NCBI GenBank assembly: GCA_944548615.1
Contig: OX155960.1
Span: forward strand, 29,482,056 to 29,546,055
Reading direction: 5' to 3'
Length of the DNA stretch: 64,000 bases
Source of the DNA: Micropterix aruncella
Taxonomy: Eukaryota; Arthropoda; Insecta; Lepidoptera; Micropterigidae
Made by a program: the position numbers and the translations under genes
Notes under the pieces: generated by a model
Databases searched by the model: none
Told to the model about the DNA's origin: nothing
The model's input: only the letters and a program-made list of their open reading frames with translations
In this document: piece after piece, positions 36,901 through 47,455 of the stretch
Layout of the letters: each line of letters opens with the position of its first letter
Position numbering within the stretch: position 1 is the first letter of the stretch

Positions 36901-39741
36901 GCAACATAGGCGAAACGTCAGGTGCTACGAAATGAACGCGGTAAATTCGTTTTTAAACTTATTTATAATGTCAAACAACCGCGAGAGTCTTTCATATTAC
37001 CAGCTCTTTCCGACAATGAATAAAATTCATTGAACAAATTTGGTGACCGTATGGTTAAACATGTGATTTTTCAGTCGTTCAGTTGTATGGCAGCTCCCTG
37101 GCGTGGTTTATCGCATTGATGAATAAAACAGACTGGCGAAAGAATTTTAGAAATCGGACAAGGCTACTGACAGACAGACATACATACTGACAAACAGACG
37201 ACTAGAAAGATTTTTTCTTTTGTTTTTCTGATTCTAAATATTTTAAAACGTAGATAAATTCCATTTTAATTAATCTGTTATAGATCTATGGTCTATCAAC
37301 GATCTTTCACTTCTATGCGTCCCTATAGGTAGTAATAAAATTATATCAATTTCGACAAATTAGCAATTAAATATAAGAACTAAGTGAAGCTACTCGTATC
37401 ACCTAAGAAAAAATAAGGTTTATGACTTTTACAGATCCTTCTGTTCGTACACCAATGTAGGGCTCTTTCTTTCTGTTCCTTTGTGTTCAACAGAACCACT
37501 GTTTACTTCGGAAAACAAATGTATACTATGGTACGTCACCACAAATGAGCACGTGACATATTTGTCAACTGAATTGATAAGAAAACCGCACGTATAATAG
37601 GGAACAATGAAATTTGTAAAGAAAAATGCTCAATCCCACCTGGTACATAAACGTAAGCCGAGATAAATGATACGGTGATAACAGCCAGAGCGGTTGCGCA
37701 GTACTGCATGCCATGCTTGTAGATGTCGATAGGAATGCCAAGAAGAGTAATGCTGGTGATATGGCTACAGAAGAAATGAAGAAAGTAGAAGAATTTTAAA
37801 TAACACAACAAAGAAAGATATAAAACAAATGATTGTATCTGGGAGAGAGTATTCTATTAATTTCTATTCCAAACAGAAACGTATGACAAAAAGGAAATAT
37901 TCTAATACTTCGTATTAGACTATTTCAATTACTTAGCGTTAGACTATTTCTAAATAACCTAATAGCGTTAGATTGGTATATCTTTTCCTAATGTTCTACG
38001 GATATTTCTAGATTTATGATGCTTTGAACTGCTGAATAAGAATCTGCCCTATGAATATTATTAGTAGGTAGTTCATTAAGTTTTAATGTGATATGTCTCT
38101 TTTAGTCACTCTTTGTAAATAATTTAACTGTTTTTAGTATTCTTTGGCGACATTTGTAAACACGATTTGTCTTTTGAAGTTATTAAGTTTACTATTGTTA
38201 GTTTGTCTAGAACTTCCAGTTCTTTTTGTGAATTCTCATTTCCCTTATAATTTGTATACATTTGTATACATTTGCATTATTGCAAGGACCATTTTGGTGC
38301 CTTTTTGTTAAATAATTTATTTAATTTTATTTCTTTCGACTATTTATAATTTCTGACCAGTGACCATGGTCACTGGTCTAGTACATTTTAGTATAATTGT
38401 TGTTTAGTTTTATTTTCATAATATTATTTATGATTATTATATTACACATTGATTATTAATTGAATACTTTTTACTACTAATTTTTAGATCATTGTTATTA
38501 TAGGAAATTTATTTTCGTGCGATGCAGCCTGGCGTGAAGTAGGAAACTGAAAATCTGTAAAACCGAATGCTATAATTTGGCTGTAATATTACGAGTATTG
38601 TTGTTTATCCATTGATTGTGTATTAGGTATCACTGTAATTTGTTTACTTAGAAATATGTTCATATATAGAGTAAGTTTCAACAATATGTAAAGATTTTAG
38701 AACAATAAATTGAATTGAATTTTATTCATAAGTGGATTTTTATCAATAAACAAGTAAAATAAACATGTTTAAAAATTATGTCTGTACTATTTATATTTCT
38801 TTTCTTATCATTTAATGCCTAGGCATTACTGCCTACGCAAACTAGTTTGAAACAAATATGTCTTGTTTTAGATTTCTATCAATTTCAACAATGCCAAAAA
38901 ATACCTAGCGATTTGAATTACATATAAATATATAACAATCTACTTAGAAATATTTCCATCTTAAAGAATCTTAGAAAACAGCCACTTACAGTGACAGAGT
39001 TTGAAAAACAAATCAAACATTACTCCAGTACCTAATACTCACATATATATATTAATCCTACCTTGGTCACAGTATAATAACACCCAGTAAGTTCACTCAA
39101 GAGCTACAAGGCAATGCGGGAAGAGGGTGCGACAGAAGTGGGGCGAAGGGTAAGTCATGTCGCGTCCTTAGGCGCATAGTTACGGCGCTGTGGGCTGTGA
39201 CGCGCTGTGGGCGCAGTTTGTGTCCGCTCTTTTTTGTGCAAGTCGACGCCATATGGTATTCTCATAAGAAATCGGTAGCATAATAGCATCTGCGTCGCCG
39301 GGGCACCGTAAATGTGGCCGGAAAGATGCTTCAAGAAGAAGACGAGTATTCATATTACGAATTGTGGTAGCCCTTAAGATTCCTGACGTCACTTGCTTCG
39401 ATTTCAACTTTGTTCTAAGAGAAGCTACTGTCTGGTATACTGTGCCTTGGTACAGGCGAGGCCTAGTTAGGATGGCTTTGTAATAAAAATAAATGTACCT
39501 TTTTATATTTAATAAAGAAATTTGAATTTGAATTAAAAGTATTTTTTTAGATTTACCTTGATATCAAAGAAATCGCAATTGTAGCGACACTAAACGTTCT
39601 CCCGCCAAAGATGTACCCGGCTTCATCGTGATACTTTTTCCTCACAAATCCATAGTAAATCACCACGCAGATGAAGGAAAAAAATGCACTTCCCAATAAA
39701 GTGTACTCGGCGGGACCGTACACGATCACACCATTCGCCAT
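24930..39741 (-). CDS. SLC5-family sodium-coupled solute transporter (monocarboxylate/multivitamin transporter-like), complete
   Basis: Ten exons read on the - strand: 39741-39557, 37764-37640, 36243-36091, 36007-35788, 35716-35576, 35502-35373, 35188-35100, 31600-31330, 29109-28928, 25257-24930. Their lengths sum to 1824 bases, phases agree at all nine junctions, all introns are GT-AG, and the product is 607 aa. Family hallmarks appear in order: YIFGGRTFSV after TM1; ITLLGIPIDIYKHGMQY; VFYKLQLNSIFEYLEIRF; NQSSMQRLSG; GLTLYSWYAGCDP; the TM8 Ser/Thr stretch STISTSLNAVS (348-358, the Na2-site region in relatives); EDFIRP; and GVLLGLFTLGIMCHKANTKGA. About 13 membrane helices are expected, at the plasma membrane, importing small organic anions or vitamins with Na+. 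Oddities: exon 4 has GLRGVCGAAVIAVV where relatives have GGxKAVxWTDxxQ, and the tail (555-607) is highly charged and coiled-coil-like. Introns 7 and 9 hold opposed copies of one LINE. The substrate is unknown. Confidence 0.88.
25865..27536 (+). mobile_element. Non-LTR retrotransposon copy 1 (jockey-group RT), in SLC5 intron 9
   Basis: An open frame at 25883-26881 encodes the RT domain: LKWFESYLSNRVQ, GVPQGSVLGPILFLVYINDL, and the catalytic box TYADDTVIL. The C-terminal part contains SLITYGIIGWDGCGKTLLEPLQ and NELYKEAKVLDCRQ. A 2-base loss near 26813 shifts the frame: the natural ending (SFIAPRFYNL... to HQMLEIIV) continues in another frame to about 26962. A 3' UTR and (AAAT)n tail run to 27536. 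The 5' part is missing. The sister copy is at 34233-33050 in opposite orientation. Confidence 0.82.
27785..28750 (+). mobile_element. Decayed jockey-type LINE fragment
   Basis: Broken + strand frames read WLKNGLPQG at the start, then YLGITVDRSL, LALVYSTADYCAPIWYKSSH and a C-terminal MRLWCRAANGG piece. They are separated by many stops and frameshifts. The order matches the RT-to-C-terminus layout of jockey elements. It lies in SLC5 intron 9, continuing the repeat block after copy 1. Confidence 0.6.
29640..30590 (+). mobile_element. Internally deleted LINE: ORF1-like piece joined to C-terminal zinc-knuckle piece
   Basis: Frame 29655-30032 encodes a low-complexity, charged ORF1-like stretch with KDRVKLSGAATKNFTWTLKRG. 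About 160 bases later frame 30194-30382 encodes LLSLSKCELRLISGLFISHCP and a Cys-Cys-His-Cys motif (LCRFCKENAETAQHLLFIC), as in the region after the RNase H domain of some LINEs. The endonuclease and RT that should lie between are absent. It is in SLC5 intron 8. Confidence 0.5.
30675..30985. repeat. Degenerate tandem repeat, unit about 105-118 bases, three units
   Basis: Units start at about 30692, 30797 and 30915. Each contains CTCCCGACGAG (or a variant), CTC-TCAACGGT, AGCACAGAAACA and (first two) ATTTTGTA-ACGC. It lies in SLC5 intron 8. Confidence 0.7.
31676..32419. mobile_element. MITE or non-autonomous DNA transposon family 2, in SLC5 intron 7
   Basis: A 744-base element with 23-base terminal inverted repeats, one mismatch, starting GGCCCGTATTCCGTTT and ending AAACGGAATACGGGCC. 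It is flanked by ACT duplications (31673-31675, 32420-32422). Internally AAACGGAATACGAAAAAGGG (about 32243) echoes the terminus. No ORF of note. It lies 75 bases from SLC5 exon 8. Confidence 0.8.
33050..34233 (-). mobile_element. Non-LTR retrotransposon copy 2 (same family), in SLC5 intron 7
   Basis: The - strand frame 34197-33640 (185 aa) is almost identical to the C-terminal part of the copy at 25865-27536, and it keeps the reading frame where that copy has a 2-base loss (GACATTAC here, GACTAC there). Similarity begins at about 34233, inside the RT region, and ends in a (TAAA)n tail near 33050. It lies in the same transcriptional sense as the host gene. Confidence 0.8.
34335..34625 (+). repeat. 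GC-rich repeat family A, copy 3 (5'-truncated), in SLC5 intron 7
   Basis: Diverged 3' half: CTCACGGTTCAACTCCCATC, GGGCAAAGGGCGCCACGGTT, GAGATAAATTCGAACTC, and the end GATGGGTTCGCCTGTTGCG. It sits antisense to the host gene. Confidence 0.55.
35789..39556. other. Non-coding parts of SLC5 introns 1-3
   Basis: Outside exons 2-4, introns 1 (39556-37765) and 2 (37639-36244) hold family D copy 1, a CAGACAGACATAC microsatellite region (37150-37200) and plain AT-rich DNA. Intron 3 is only 83 bases. No other coding sequence is evident. Confidence 0.5.
39063..39538. repeat. Interspersed repeat family D, copy 1, with fused retroelement tail
   Basis: Shares GTAAGTTCACTCAAGAGCTAC, GAAGAGGGTGCGAC, TACGGCGCTGTGGG, GTCGACGCCATATGGTATTC and GCATCTGCGTCGCCGGGG with other copies. 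From 39431 it joins a piece ending TTTGAATTTGAATT on the + strand, whose reverse counterpart is also at 43845-43935. It lies in SLC5 intron 1? No: it lies between SLC5 exon 2 and exon 1, i.e. intron 1. Confidence 0.6.
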
Positions 39742-39794
39742 TTTACACCACCGACTTCAAACGCACCTCAAATTAAGAAAAATATCGCTACAAT

Positions 39795-39950
39795 CTTATC
39801 GATTCGCTTAAAATTTCCGCATTTTCTATTTGTTAGTGCTAATTTTTTCTCCTGAATAGGTATCTAATGAATTTAACGCACGAAAATGTCGGCTTCTCGT
39901 TGCACGTCATAGTAAATAAATCTTTCGAGATAGGCGCAGCGAAAAGATAA
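39795..39950. promoter_or_regulatory. Three GATA-type motifs upstream of the SLC5 start codon
   Basis: CTTATCG (39795-39801), AGATAG (39929-39934) and AGATAA (39945-39950) lie 54-209 bases upstream of the ATG at 39741 (- strand gene). No TATA box is obvious. The motif is short and expected by chance in AT-rich DNA. Confidence 0.22.
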
Positions 39951-40179
39951 CGAAAAATAATTGCCGGTAAAATAAGACATTTAATATTAGCCAATCTAGC
40001 AGCCTTACTTGGAGCGCGTGCTTTACTAAATTAATTTTACCAGTGCTTTAATTTTGTTTACAAGCCTGTAATCATATCTTTCACCATATCTAGTAAACGA
40101 AAAACAAAAAGAAGACAAAATTGTTTTATAACATTTCTTTTTTTTTATTTATGGCTCATTATGTATACAATATGGATTA

Positions 40180-40185
40180 TTTATT
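40180..40185 (-). terminator. Candidate polyadenylation signal of the APCDD1-like gene
   Basis: AATAAA on the - strand about 275 bases past the stop at 40459; a second copy is at 40149-40144. The sequence between is AT-rich and open, consistent with a 3' UTR. Confidence 0.4.
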
Positions 40186-40458
40186 ATTTTATATTTTACA
40201 ATTTTATTTACATTAACTACCTAAACATCTACTATATACAATTTGCTACGACTATTGGAAAAACAATCGACAACAGTGTAGCAAATATGACACTGGGGTT
40301 GATCTGCATTATATCAGAGATACAATCATCTGATTAATTAAAATTAATTTAGCTTACATACTACATACATATTCCTAAGCTTAAATTAAGAGATCGTTTT
40401 AATAAATTAATCCTTAAAAATTAATATCACATTTCTTGTTACAATTAATTGATTTGAT

Positions 40459-42179
40459 TTATAAAAATAAATGTAAACATGCTGTAATAATTAAAGAAAA
40501 TAGCGATGAATACAATACAGAACTAGAAGATGTAAAATCAGTAAAGGTCAAGGCTAGGGATCCGTAGTCGTATCTCCCGTATACATCGTCATAAAAAATG
40601 GGAGTGTTCAGTATGTCTCTTAAACTATCTGAATACGGTGGCAAATCTTTGCACTGTATCAACGCTGGCTGATAAGAGGTTGGTCTCTCTTTTGATGATC
40701 TTCGCCGGTTTTCAGTATCGGCTTGCCCCATGTATAATAGAGAAGATCCTTCAAAATCCACTTCTAGTTTCATTAGTTCGTATTCAACGCTCGGCACTGC
40801 TAGACCTATTGTGGTACAACCGTGCGTGCTGGATAGTTCTCTAGGTACGGCGATTTCCCAAGGACCTACGCCGCACTGAGGGTCTCTCTTTAAATTATTG
40901 AGCATGTGACTTTCGAACACTGTAATCGACGCTCTTTCCAAGTGGAAGTCCACTTCTGTTCCCCCTGAAACGGCAGTATTAGACCTCCCCATTTTATAAT
41001 GACCAGCGGCAGTAACCGAAAAGCTAGGCTCAGAACATAAACTATCTGTGTAAAATTTGTATTCTACAATCCACATTTTATCACCGTTATAAAACCTGAA
41101 ATGTCTGGTTAGATACAGACCTAGAGGTCTAATCTCACATCGTAGGGAAGCCCATTCTCCTCCTGGTAGTACTGGTAAGAGCGGTTTGGCTATCAGGTGC
41201 GGGGGAGATCTTTCGTTCGCTTCGTCTACGGCTGAGCATATATGACAGTGTCGAAAGATTTCATTATCTGTTATCCTACTGTTAACTCTCTCGTCACTAT
41301 CTTTGTCATAATACGGTATTGAATCAACGTCTCCGTTATTTCCGACATCGAAATGCCCTAAATAGCCTTTCATAAAATCGCCTCTTTCTTTAGGAGAAGC
41401 AGTTTTAATATTAATATTCAATAGTGAATCGCTTTGAATTAACGATTCACTTTTCAAACCGATCATTTGCGATATCGACGTATCGACTTTTAGTAAAGGG
41501 ACTTGAAATGCTGTCGGTCTGTAATCCGCTCTGGACTCTAACCTTGAATGGATATCACCCAATAACAATTCATGCCTATAATGAGTTGCTTGAAATTTGT
41601 TATTGATTCCAGGTCTAATTTGTACTTTGAATAGGTGTAACTCATGGAAAACTAAATTTAAAGCGTGGAGACAGTTGATTTTTTCATTGGAGTTCCTAAA
41701 GGATCGTCTGCTGCTTTTGTTGATTGCAGCTGTCGGTTTCTCGGTTGATGTTGATTTTCCGTACGGTCTGAGATTTGATAAATCTTCTGGAAGGTTCAGC
41801 AGTGGATATTCCTTATATGGCTTCCATCGCCTGACTGCTCGACCTGTGCAAAACAAAATACTTACAAAACAATATTTGGTAATATTTAATAAAAAAAATA
41901 AAAAACTACAAACCAGGACATGTAGTGTTGACCCTCGTCGCCAGCAGCTGCGCGACTTGGGCATTCTGTGCGATCACTGAGACTTTATTCAGGTAGTACT
42001 GGAAGTCCTGGGCACCCCACGCTCTGCCTACAGGTCTGAGTTTGCCCTGGATTACAACGGAGTAAGCGGCGCTGGTACAGGACTCATCCGAATAGTAGAA
42101 CTGGATCAGCCGGAAGGTGTTGTTCGGGTGGAAGGTATACGAGCGTAGAAGGAACTCGGGTCCAGGCCTGGTTTCGCAT
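40459..42179 (-). CDS. APCDD1: APCDD1-like Wnt-pathway inhibitor, 3' two exons (5' incomplete)
   Basis: Exon 42179-41914 and terminal exon 41843-40459 join in phase (CCTG + GTCGA gives TCPGRAV). The first carries CETRPGPEFLLRSYTFHPNNTF, QFYYSDESC and QGKLRPVGRAW. The last carries LVFHELHLFKVQ, LGDIHSRLESRADYRPTAFQ, the CHICSAVDE Cys pair, then the second APCDDC repeat, GGEWASLRCEIRPLGLYLTRHFRFY to the GGTEVDFHLERA and YELMKLEVDFEGSSLLYMGQ blocks. This is the two-repeat layout of APCDD1, a membrane-tethered extracellular inhibitor of Wnt signalling in vertebrates. Between the repeats is an acidic insert of about 70 residues (around 41530-41320) absent from vertebrate forms as I recall them. 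The protein ends in a hydrophobic stretch (SSSSVLYSSLFSLIITACL...) with no charged tail, suggesting a GPI signal or a short anchor. The exon with signal peptide and the first W-V-S motif is not visible up to 64000. Confidence 0.88.
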
Positions 42180-43095
42180 CTGAAATCAATGAAAATGTAA
42201 TATTAGTGTCCGTTTCTTATCGAAGAATAAAAAATGATAGGTTGATAACGCGAGTCCTAGTTGAACTTGGGCATTGACCACAGTATTTATAAAAAAATAT
42301 TTGCTCGGTCGTGATCGAAGCAAACGAAAGATCCTACTATCACGTGATAGCCTAACCACATTTTAGTGTAAAACATGTGGTTAATATAGGTCAGGTTAGG
42401 TTAGGTTGAAAATAAAGTACATAATTCTAGTTTAAATCATTTATTTGTTCTTCTAAATCATTAAATCATTTATTAAGACTTCTTCCAAAAAAACCGCTAC
42501 TTCCAGTACTACCAGGACGAGAATAGGCTCGTCTCCCTATGAGAGCAGACCTCTAAGTTTGTACCTCACCAGATATTTTTTTTAACAAGGATAAAATGTG
42601 GATTGCAGGATACAAATGTTATACCGTTAGTTTGTGCTGTGAGCCTAGCTGTTCGTTTACTGTGCTAGTTATTATAAAATGGGGGATTTAATGTGCCGGC
42701 TTCTAGAAGAATAGAAGTATACTTCACTTGGAACGAGCGTCGATATGTTAATTTTGTCATACAATGTCATATAATTAAACGAAGTCATATAATCAATAAC
42801 TTGAAGAGACCCCCCCCCCCCTCCAGGGCTGTACAATTCCTTGCAAAAATTGCCCTTACTATATAACTATCCAGCACGTACGTTTCTACTACATTATGTA
42901 CAGCAGTATCGAGCGTTGAAAAGTGAATTTGAAAGTGAAAATATGAAACTAGAAAAAAACTTTGAAGGACTTTAGCTCTGTTATAAAAAGGCTAAGCAGA
43001 CATACTGAAACCGCAAAAGGTCTTCGGAAGATAGACCGATATTTTATCACATAGCTTTGATAATACACAGATTAAGTAGTAAGTTATATAGTTAC
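42180..43095. other. Upstream intron of the APCDD1-like gene, nothing recognised
   Basis: AT-rich, with a C run (42810-42821). I looked for the preceding exon (signal peptide, Cys and Trp-Val-Ser motif on the - strand) here and onward to 64000 and did not find it. Confidence 0.4.
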
Positions 43096-43099
43096 TACT

Positions 43100-43370
43100 T
43101 TTGATTGTGAAATTTCACAATGGACGGGTTTATCACCTATCTATTTTTAAGACAATCTTTTACAACCCACCAAATACTTACTATATGTGCGTGTAGCATG
43201 TGTGTAAGTGTGTGGTTGTTATTGAATTCGACCGACAGAATTCGTATTCAAATCCGTTAATTTAAAATCAAAGGAAAATTGTGACTTGACGTGAATCGAA
43301 CCCAGATAAGGGGACCTAACAGCTATACAACCGTACAGCGTACGATTTTCGTTATAGCTGATTTTATATA
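43100..43370 (-). repeat. SINE-like repeat with tRNA-like B box, copy 1
   Basis: On the - strand CTGGGTTCGATTCACG (about 43296-43281) looks like a tRNA T-arm (B box GGTTCGATTC). It is followed by AATTTTCCTTTG, a degenerate CA/TG-rich stretch and ACACTTACACACATGC. The same order is seen at 55640-55860. Confidence 0.5.
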
Positions 43371-43494
43371 ATATATTTATATATTCTGGCCATTTCACCA
43401 AAAGTTGTACGTGCGATTTTGTCTTGAAGACTCCGATATTTTTACTACAAATATAGTTTCGGTATGGTAGTAACGGATTTTCCAACACCAAAAT

Positions 43495-44913
43495 GGGAAT
43501 AACTGCAGTATAGGGAACCTCTCTCCAAAAAAAAAAAAAAAAATATAGACAAATAGATTGTTTCATTTTAATGCTAAATCTGGAAGAAAATTGTGTCGGT
43601 CGCTATAAATAAGCGAGATATAGGCATTCAAAGTTTAAATTTTATATGTAAACAAATAGGCCAAAATAGGCCAAAATAAAATTCACCACGCTGATTCCGA
43701 ATCTTCCATAATCTTTATTCGATCTCAATAAATAAGCGAGATATAGGCGTTCAAATTTTTCATCCCGATTTCAAGAAAGTTGCGGCCATTTAGTTTGAAC
43801 ATACCGTGTTGGACATATTCGAGTAAATCGTAATATCAAATTCAAATTCAAAATTCCTTATTTATCTATAACATTACATGTATTTTTAAAAGCCATCCTA
43901 ACTAGGCCTCGCCTGTACTAAGGTAGGCTTAACAAATAGCGATATTACAGAAATTATGGCAGAGTTTTTAGATTACCCATTTTTTTTTGAAAAAAAAAAA
44001 CGACTGGAAAAATACATAATTTCGCGAAACTTAAAAAAAAGGGCATTTTTTTCGATGTTTTTTCAATGACTTTGCATATTGATGACAGAAGATATCCTGA
44101 AATGTCGTTTGTTTCAGGTTACCTTTAGTCATCAATACACCAAGTCATTTCGTAAAAATTTCGAAAATTGTTCAATTGTTTTAGATGATCGCTAATACAT
44201 GGTGTTTATTTGATATTGAAGAAATTTAGTTTGTTTCAGGTTACCAAAGTAATGACCATCACCAAAGTAATTTTGTAAAAACCTCGAAAAAAAATCAGAA
44301 TTATCGCTAGCACATTGTCATGTTAACATAGCGCCCGCAGGCAAAATTTTTCTTTTGAATTTCGCCCGAAATTCGAAAAAAACTTTTTGCCTGTGGTGTT
44401 AATTTGATATTGAAGAAATTTCGTTTGTTTCAGGTTACCTTTTGTCATTATCACCAAAGTCTTTTTGTAAAAACCTCGAAAAAAAAGGAAATATCGCTAA
44501 TACATTGTCATGTCAACATCAATAGCGCCGCAGGCAAAAATTTAGGAATTTTCTATTGTTTCAGAACACTTTTTGTTATCAAAACGCAGTCATTGAAAAA
44601 AACCTCGAAAATAGTCTGTTTTTTTTTAATTTCTCACATGTTTTTTCACGACCATGCCATCATTTTTGTAATATCGCGAATTGTTATCGATATTAGAGAA
44701 CTCGTGATATATCGACTATATTCCGACACTACTTTTAAAACAATATGGCCGCTTTGTTGACGTTTAGTATGCAAACTTTAAATGCCTATATCTCGCTTAT
44801 TTATTGAGAGCGACAAAAGATTATTGCCGATTCGGAATCTGCGTGGCGAATATAGTCCGGTGACGTTTAAAAATCAAAAATCCAGGAGAGGTTCCTATAC
44901 TGCTGTTATACCG
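43495..44913. repeat. Composite element: inverted end repeats enclosing degenerate tandem repeats
   Basis: The left arm (43495-43800) and right arm (44740-44913) are inverted copies: CAGTATAGG-AACCTCTC, GATTCCGAATC and AATAAATAAGCGAGATATAGGC recur in inverse. The left arm contains the AAGCGAGATATAGGC block twice. Between them the motif GTTTGTTTCAGGTTACC recurs near 44106, 44229 and 44422, with CCTCGAAAA and TCGCTA-ACATTGTCATGT downstream of it, giving units of about 120-190 bases. No long ORF is visible. Confidence 0.6.
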
Positions 44914-46103
44914 ATACGATATACGTTTACTAACAATGTTAATACGTTACTAAATCTGAACACTGTCTTCGACGAACATACAACAACTAAAATTGGGCAA
45001 AACTAATAATACAAGTACTTTTCAATATGGCAGCTGTCAAATATATTAAGAGTTGCAATGTTAAAACATAACAAAAAAAACCAGAATTATTTTCTCCGTA
45101 ATAAGGTATAAAGCATGGTAAAGGACTAAGGAATTCCCCTTTGTTAAATGTCCTGGGACATAATTTTTTTAATGTTTTCAGAAATATTCGTCGCTGAACT
45201 TCGGGCTATATAGTGAGTATTTTTAATTAATTCAATTCTAAGCAAATTTGTTATTTAAAAATAATTCTGAATTAGACATGTTGTTTAAATTCATTATAGC
45301 TTAGGACATAGTAAAAAGTTACTCCCCAAGAATTTCAGAATTTAATATATGGTATATATTTACGTCGATCATTATTGTTATAAACAAAACTACACGGAAA
45401 ACTATTGTTGAATTTAACAAAAAATATCGTTTTATTTCTAAAATTAAAACCATATACGAAAAAAATTATCACAGTCTTAGGATAAGACAATATCGTCATG
45501 TACAATTTTTGGTGAAAAGGCCCTTTTACCGCATTATTTTTATCTTCAACTACCATATTCAAAGTAATATCTACTAATTAATGGGAGATGTCGAGAACCA
45601 TAGGGATGCATATTTTTACATCTGCTTTTTTCGATGATCATCGACTTCACGTTATTTACATACACGTCGCTCCTCCGTGACATTATGTATACTGCAACGT
45701 CAGGCCTTTCAATATTGAAGCGTGTACTGCTTGCTGCTGCACGGGCGGCAAAGAAAAACAAAAAGGAAAAGCGAGCGCATTCACCAGCGGGATGTCCCGT
45801 GTCAAAACACGACGCCCCGTAGAAGCAGTTCCTCGCCTTTGGTTAGAGATGGAATCGTCAGCGGTTAGATAAACACAAAAAAGCCAATATTGAATTACAT
45901 GGATGTGAAAGGCGCGAGACGTTTGTGCATAGTCATGTTTTTAAAGTATTGAATGCGGACCCGACCGACCGGCGACGAACGGAGACGAAAAAGAGGGAGG
46001 GTAAAGTGTCGATAATTTGTCACGATAATTTTATTTCATTACTGGCTGAGGATAAAGAGAAAATAAAAAAAAATTGTATCGAAAGATCAACTCGCTGAAA
46101 CCA

Positions 46104-46192
46104 CAGTATAATAACACCCAGTAAGTTCACTCAAGAACTACACGGCAATGCAGGAAGAGGGTGCGACGGAAGTGGGGCCAGGGGTAAACCTA
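46104..46192 (-). repeat. Interspersed repeat family D, short copy 2
   Basis: Only the terminal piece, AATAACACCCAGTAAGTTC to GAAGTGGGGCCAGGGGTAA. Sense is taken from the tail seen in the other copies. Confidence 0.55.
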
Positions 46193-46304
46193 TATTCACG
46201 AATTACCTTACTTGCAATTCGTGAATATAAGATTTAAAAAAATATAGGTACTTAACATTTAAATTGAACGATGTATTGAAGTAAATTTACTATAAACTGA
46301 TGTA

Positions 46305-46745
46305 CATTCAAAGATTCAAATTCAAATCCTTTATTATGGAAATCACACAGTATTATCACAGTATATTAACACCCAGTAAGTTCACTCAAGAGTTACAGGG
46401 CAATGCAGGAAGAGGGTGCGACGGAAGTGGGGCCAGGGGTAAGTCATGACGCGTCTTAGGCCCATAGTTACGGCGCTGTGGGATGTGACGCACTGTGGAC
46501 GCAGCTTCTGTCCACTCTTACTATTACTTTTTTGTGAAGATTTACGAGTCGACGCCATATGGTATTCTCAGATCAAATCAGTAGCATAATAGCATCTGCG
46601 TCGCCGGGGTACCGTAAATGTGGCCGGGACGATGCTTCAAGAAAAAGACGAGTAATCATATTACGATTTGTGGTAGTCCTTAAGATTCCTGACGTCACTT
46701 GTTGTTCTAAGAGAAGCTACTGTCTGGTATACTTTGCTGAAACCA
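46305..46745 (-). repeat. Interspersed repeat family D, copy 3
   Basis: On the - strand it ends in GGATTTGAATTTGAATC (46330-46305), a retroposon-type tail after AATAAAGGATTTG. The body matches the copies at 39063 and 57465. Confidence 0.6.
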
Positions 46746-47455
46746 AACTTGGTAGAATGCGGCATAATGATGAAAGATCAACTGACAAATGATGAGAAGA
46801 TCACAGGACGAAAGCCGAAAATTAATCGGATGGACAGTGTAGCGTCTAGAATGAATCAAAGGCAGATTCTCGTAATGAAAGTAAATATAATAAGATTAAG
46901 ACTAAGAGTGTCAAGTGTGAGTTACCTTCTGTTCTGACCTTTCGATATAGGTTCTTGCTATGAAACATTTTCACACACATCGACTAAAAAGGTGGTTTTA
47001 CCAGTTCGTTGATATTGTCATTTTTTATAAGCTATGTAAAGGATATATGGGTTTTATACGCTCTTTTATGAGTTCGAGAAGAAATTTAATTTGTTTGGTT
47101 TTCAATTTACAGTTGAAATGTGTAACGGTGAAGTAAGTTTTTTTTTAAATCAACTCTACAGATGAATATTAAAATGTGCCTATTATTTTTTTTTATATAC
47201 CAAAAAGATTTTTTATCGACGTAAAATCATTGTTTCTTTTTGTATTAATATTTTTTTGCAGACAGGCTGTATTTTTTCCCCTGTAATCTTTACCTATCGT
47301 GTTCACATTTAAAAAAAGTATTTTCGGGGATAATGGGGATAATGGGGAGAAGTGCTTTTTTAGCCTACGTTTTCGATGATTTCTCTTGCAAGGACAGGTG
47401 GTAGCGAATGTTTCTTGCAGCTTAGGCTATAAGATCCATTTTGTTCTTATATCGG

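Larger units (their letters stand above)
44915..47455. other. Gene-free stretch with family D copies
   Basis: Apart from the two family D copies, 45640-45990 is a GC-richer segment without a conserved frame and the rest is AT-rich. Confidence 0.4.

Noticed and set aside
41597..41980. 127-codon + strand open frame over the APCDD1-like exon
   Set aside because: Antisense shadow of a well-supported coding exon.
41914..41980. A start Met just upstream of the terminal APCDD1 exon giving a 501-codon frame
   Set aside because: That frame reads through the 70-base intron between exons 41914 and 41843; splicing there restores the conserved TCPG block.
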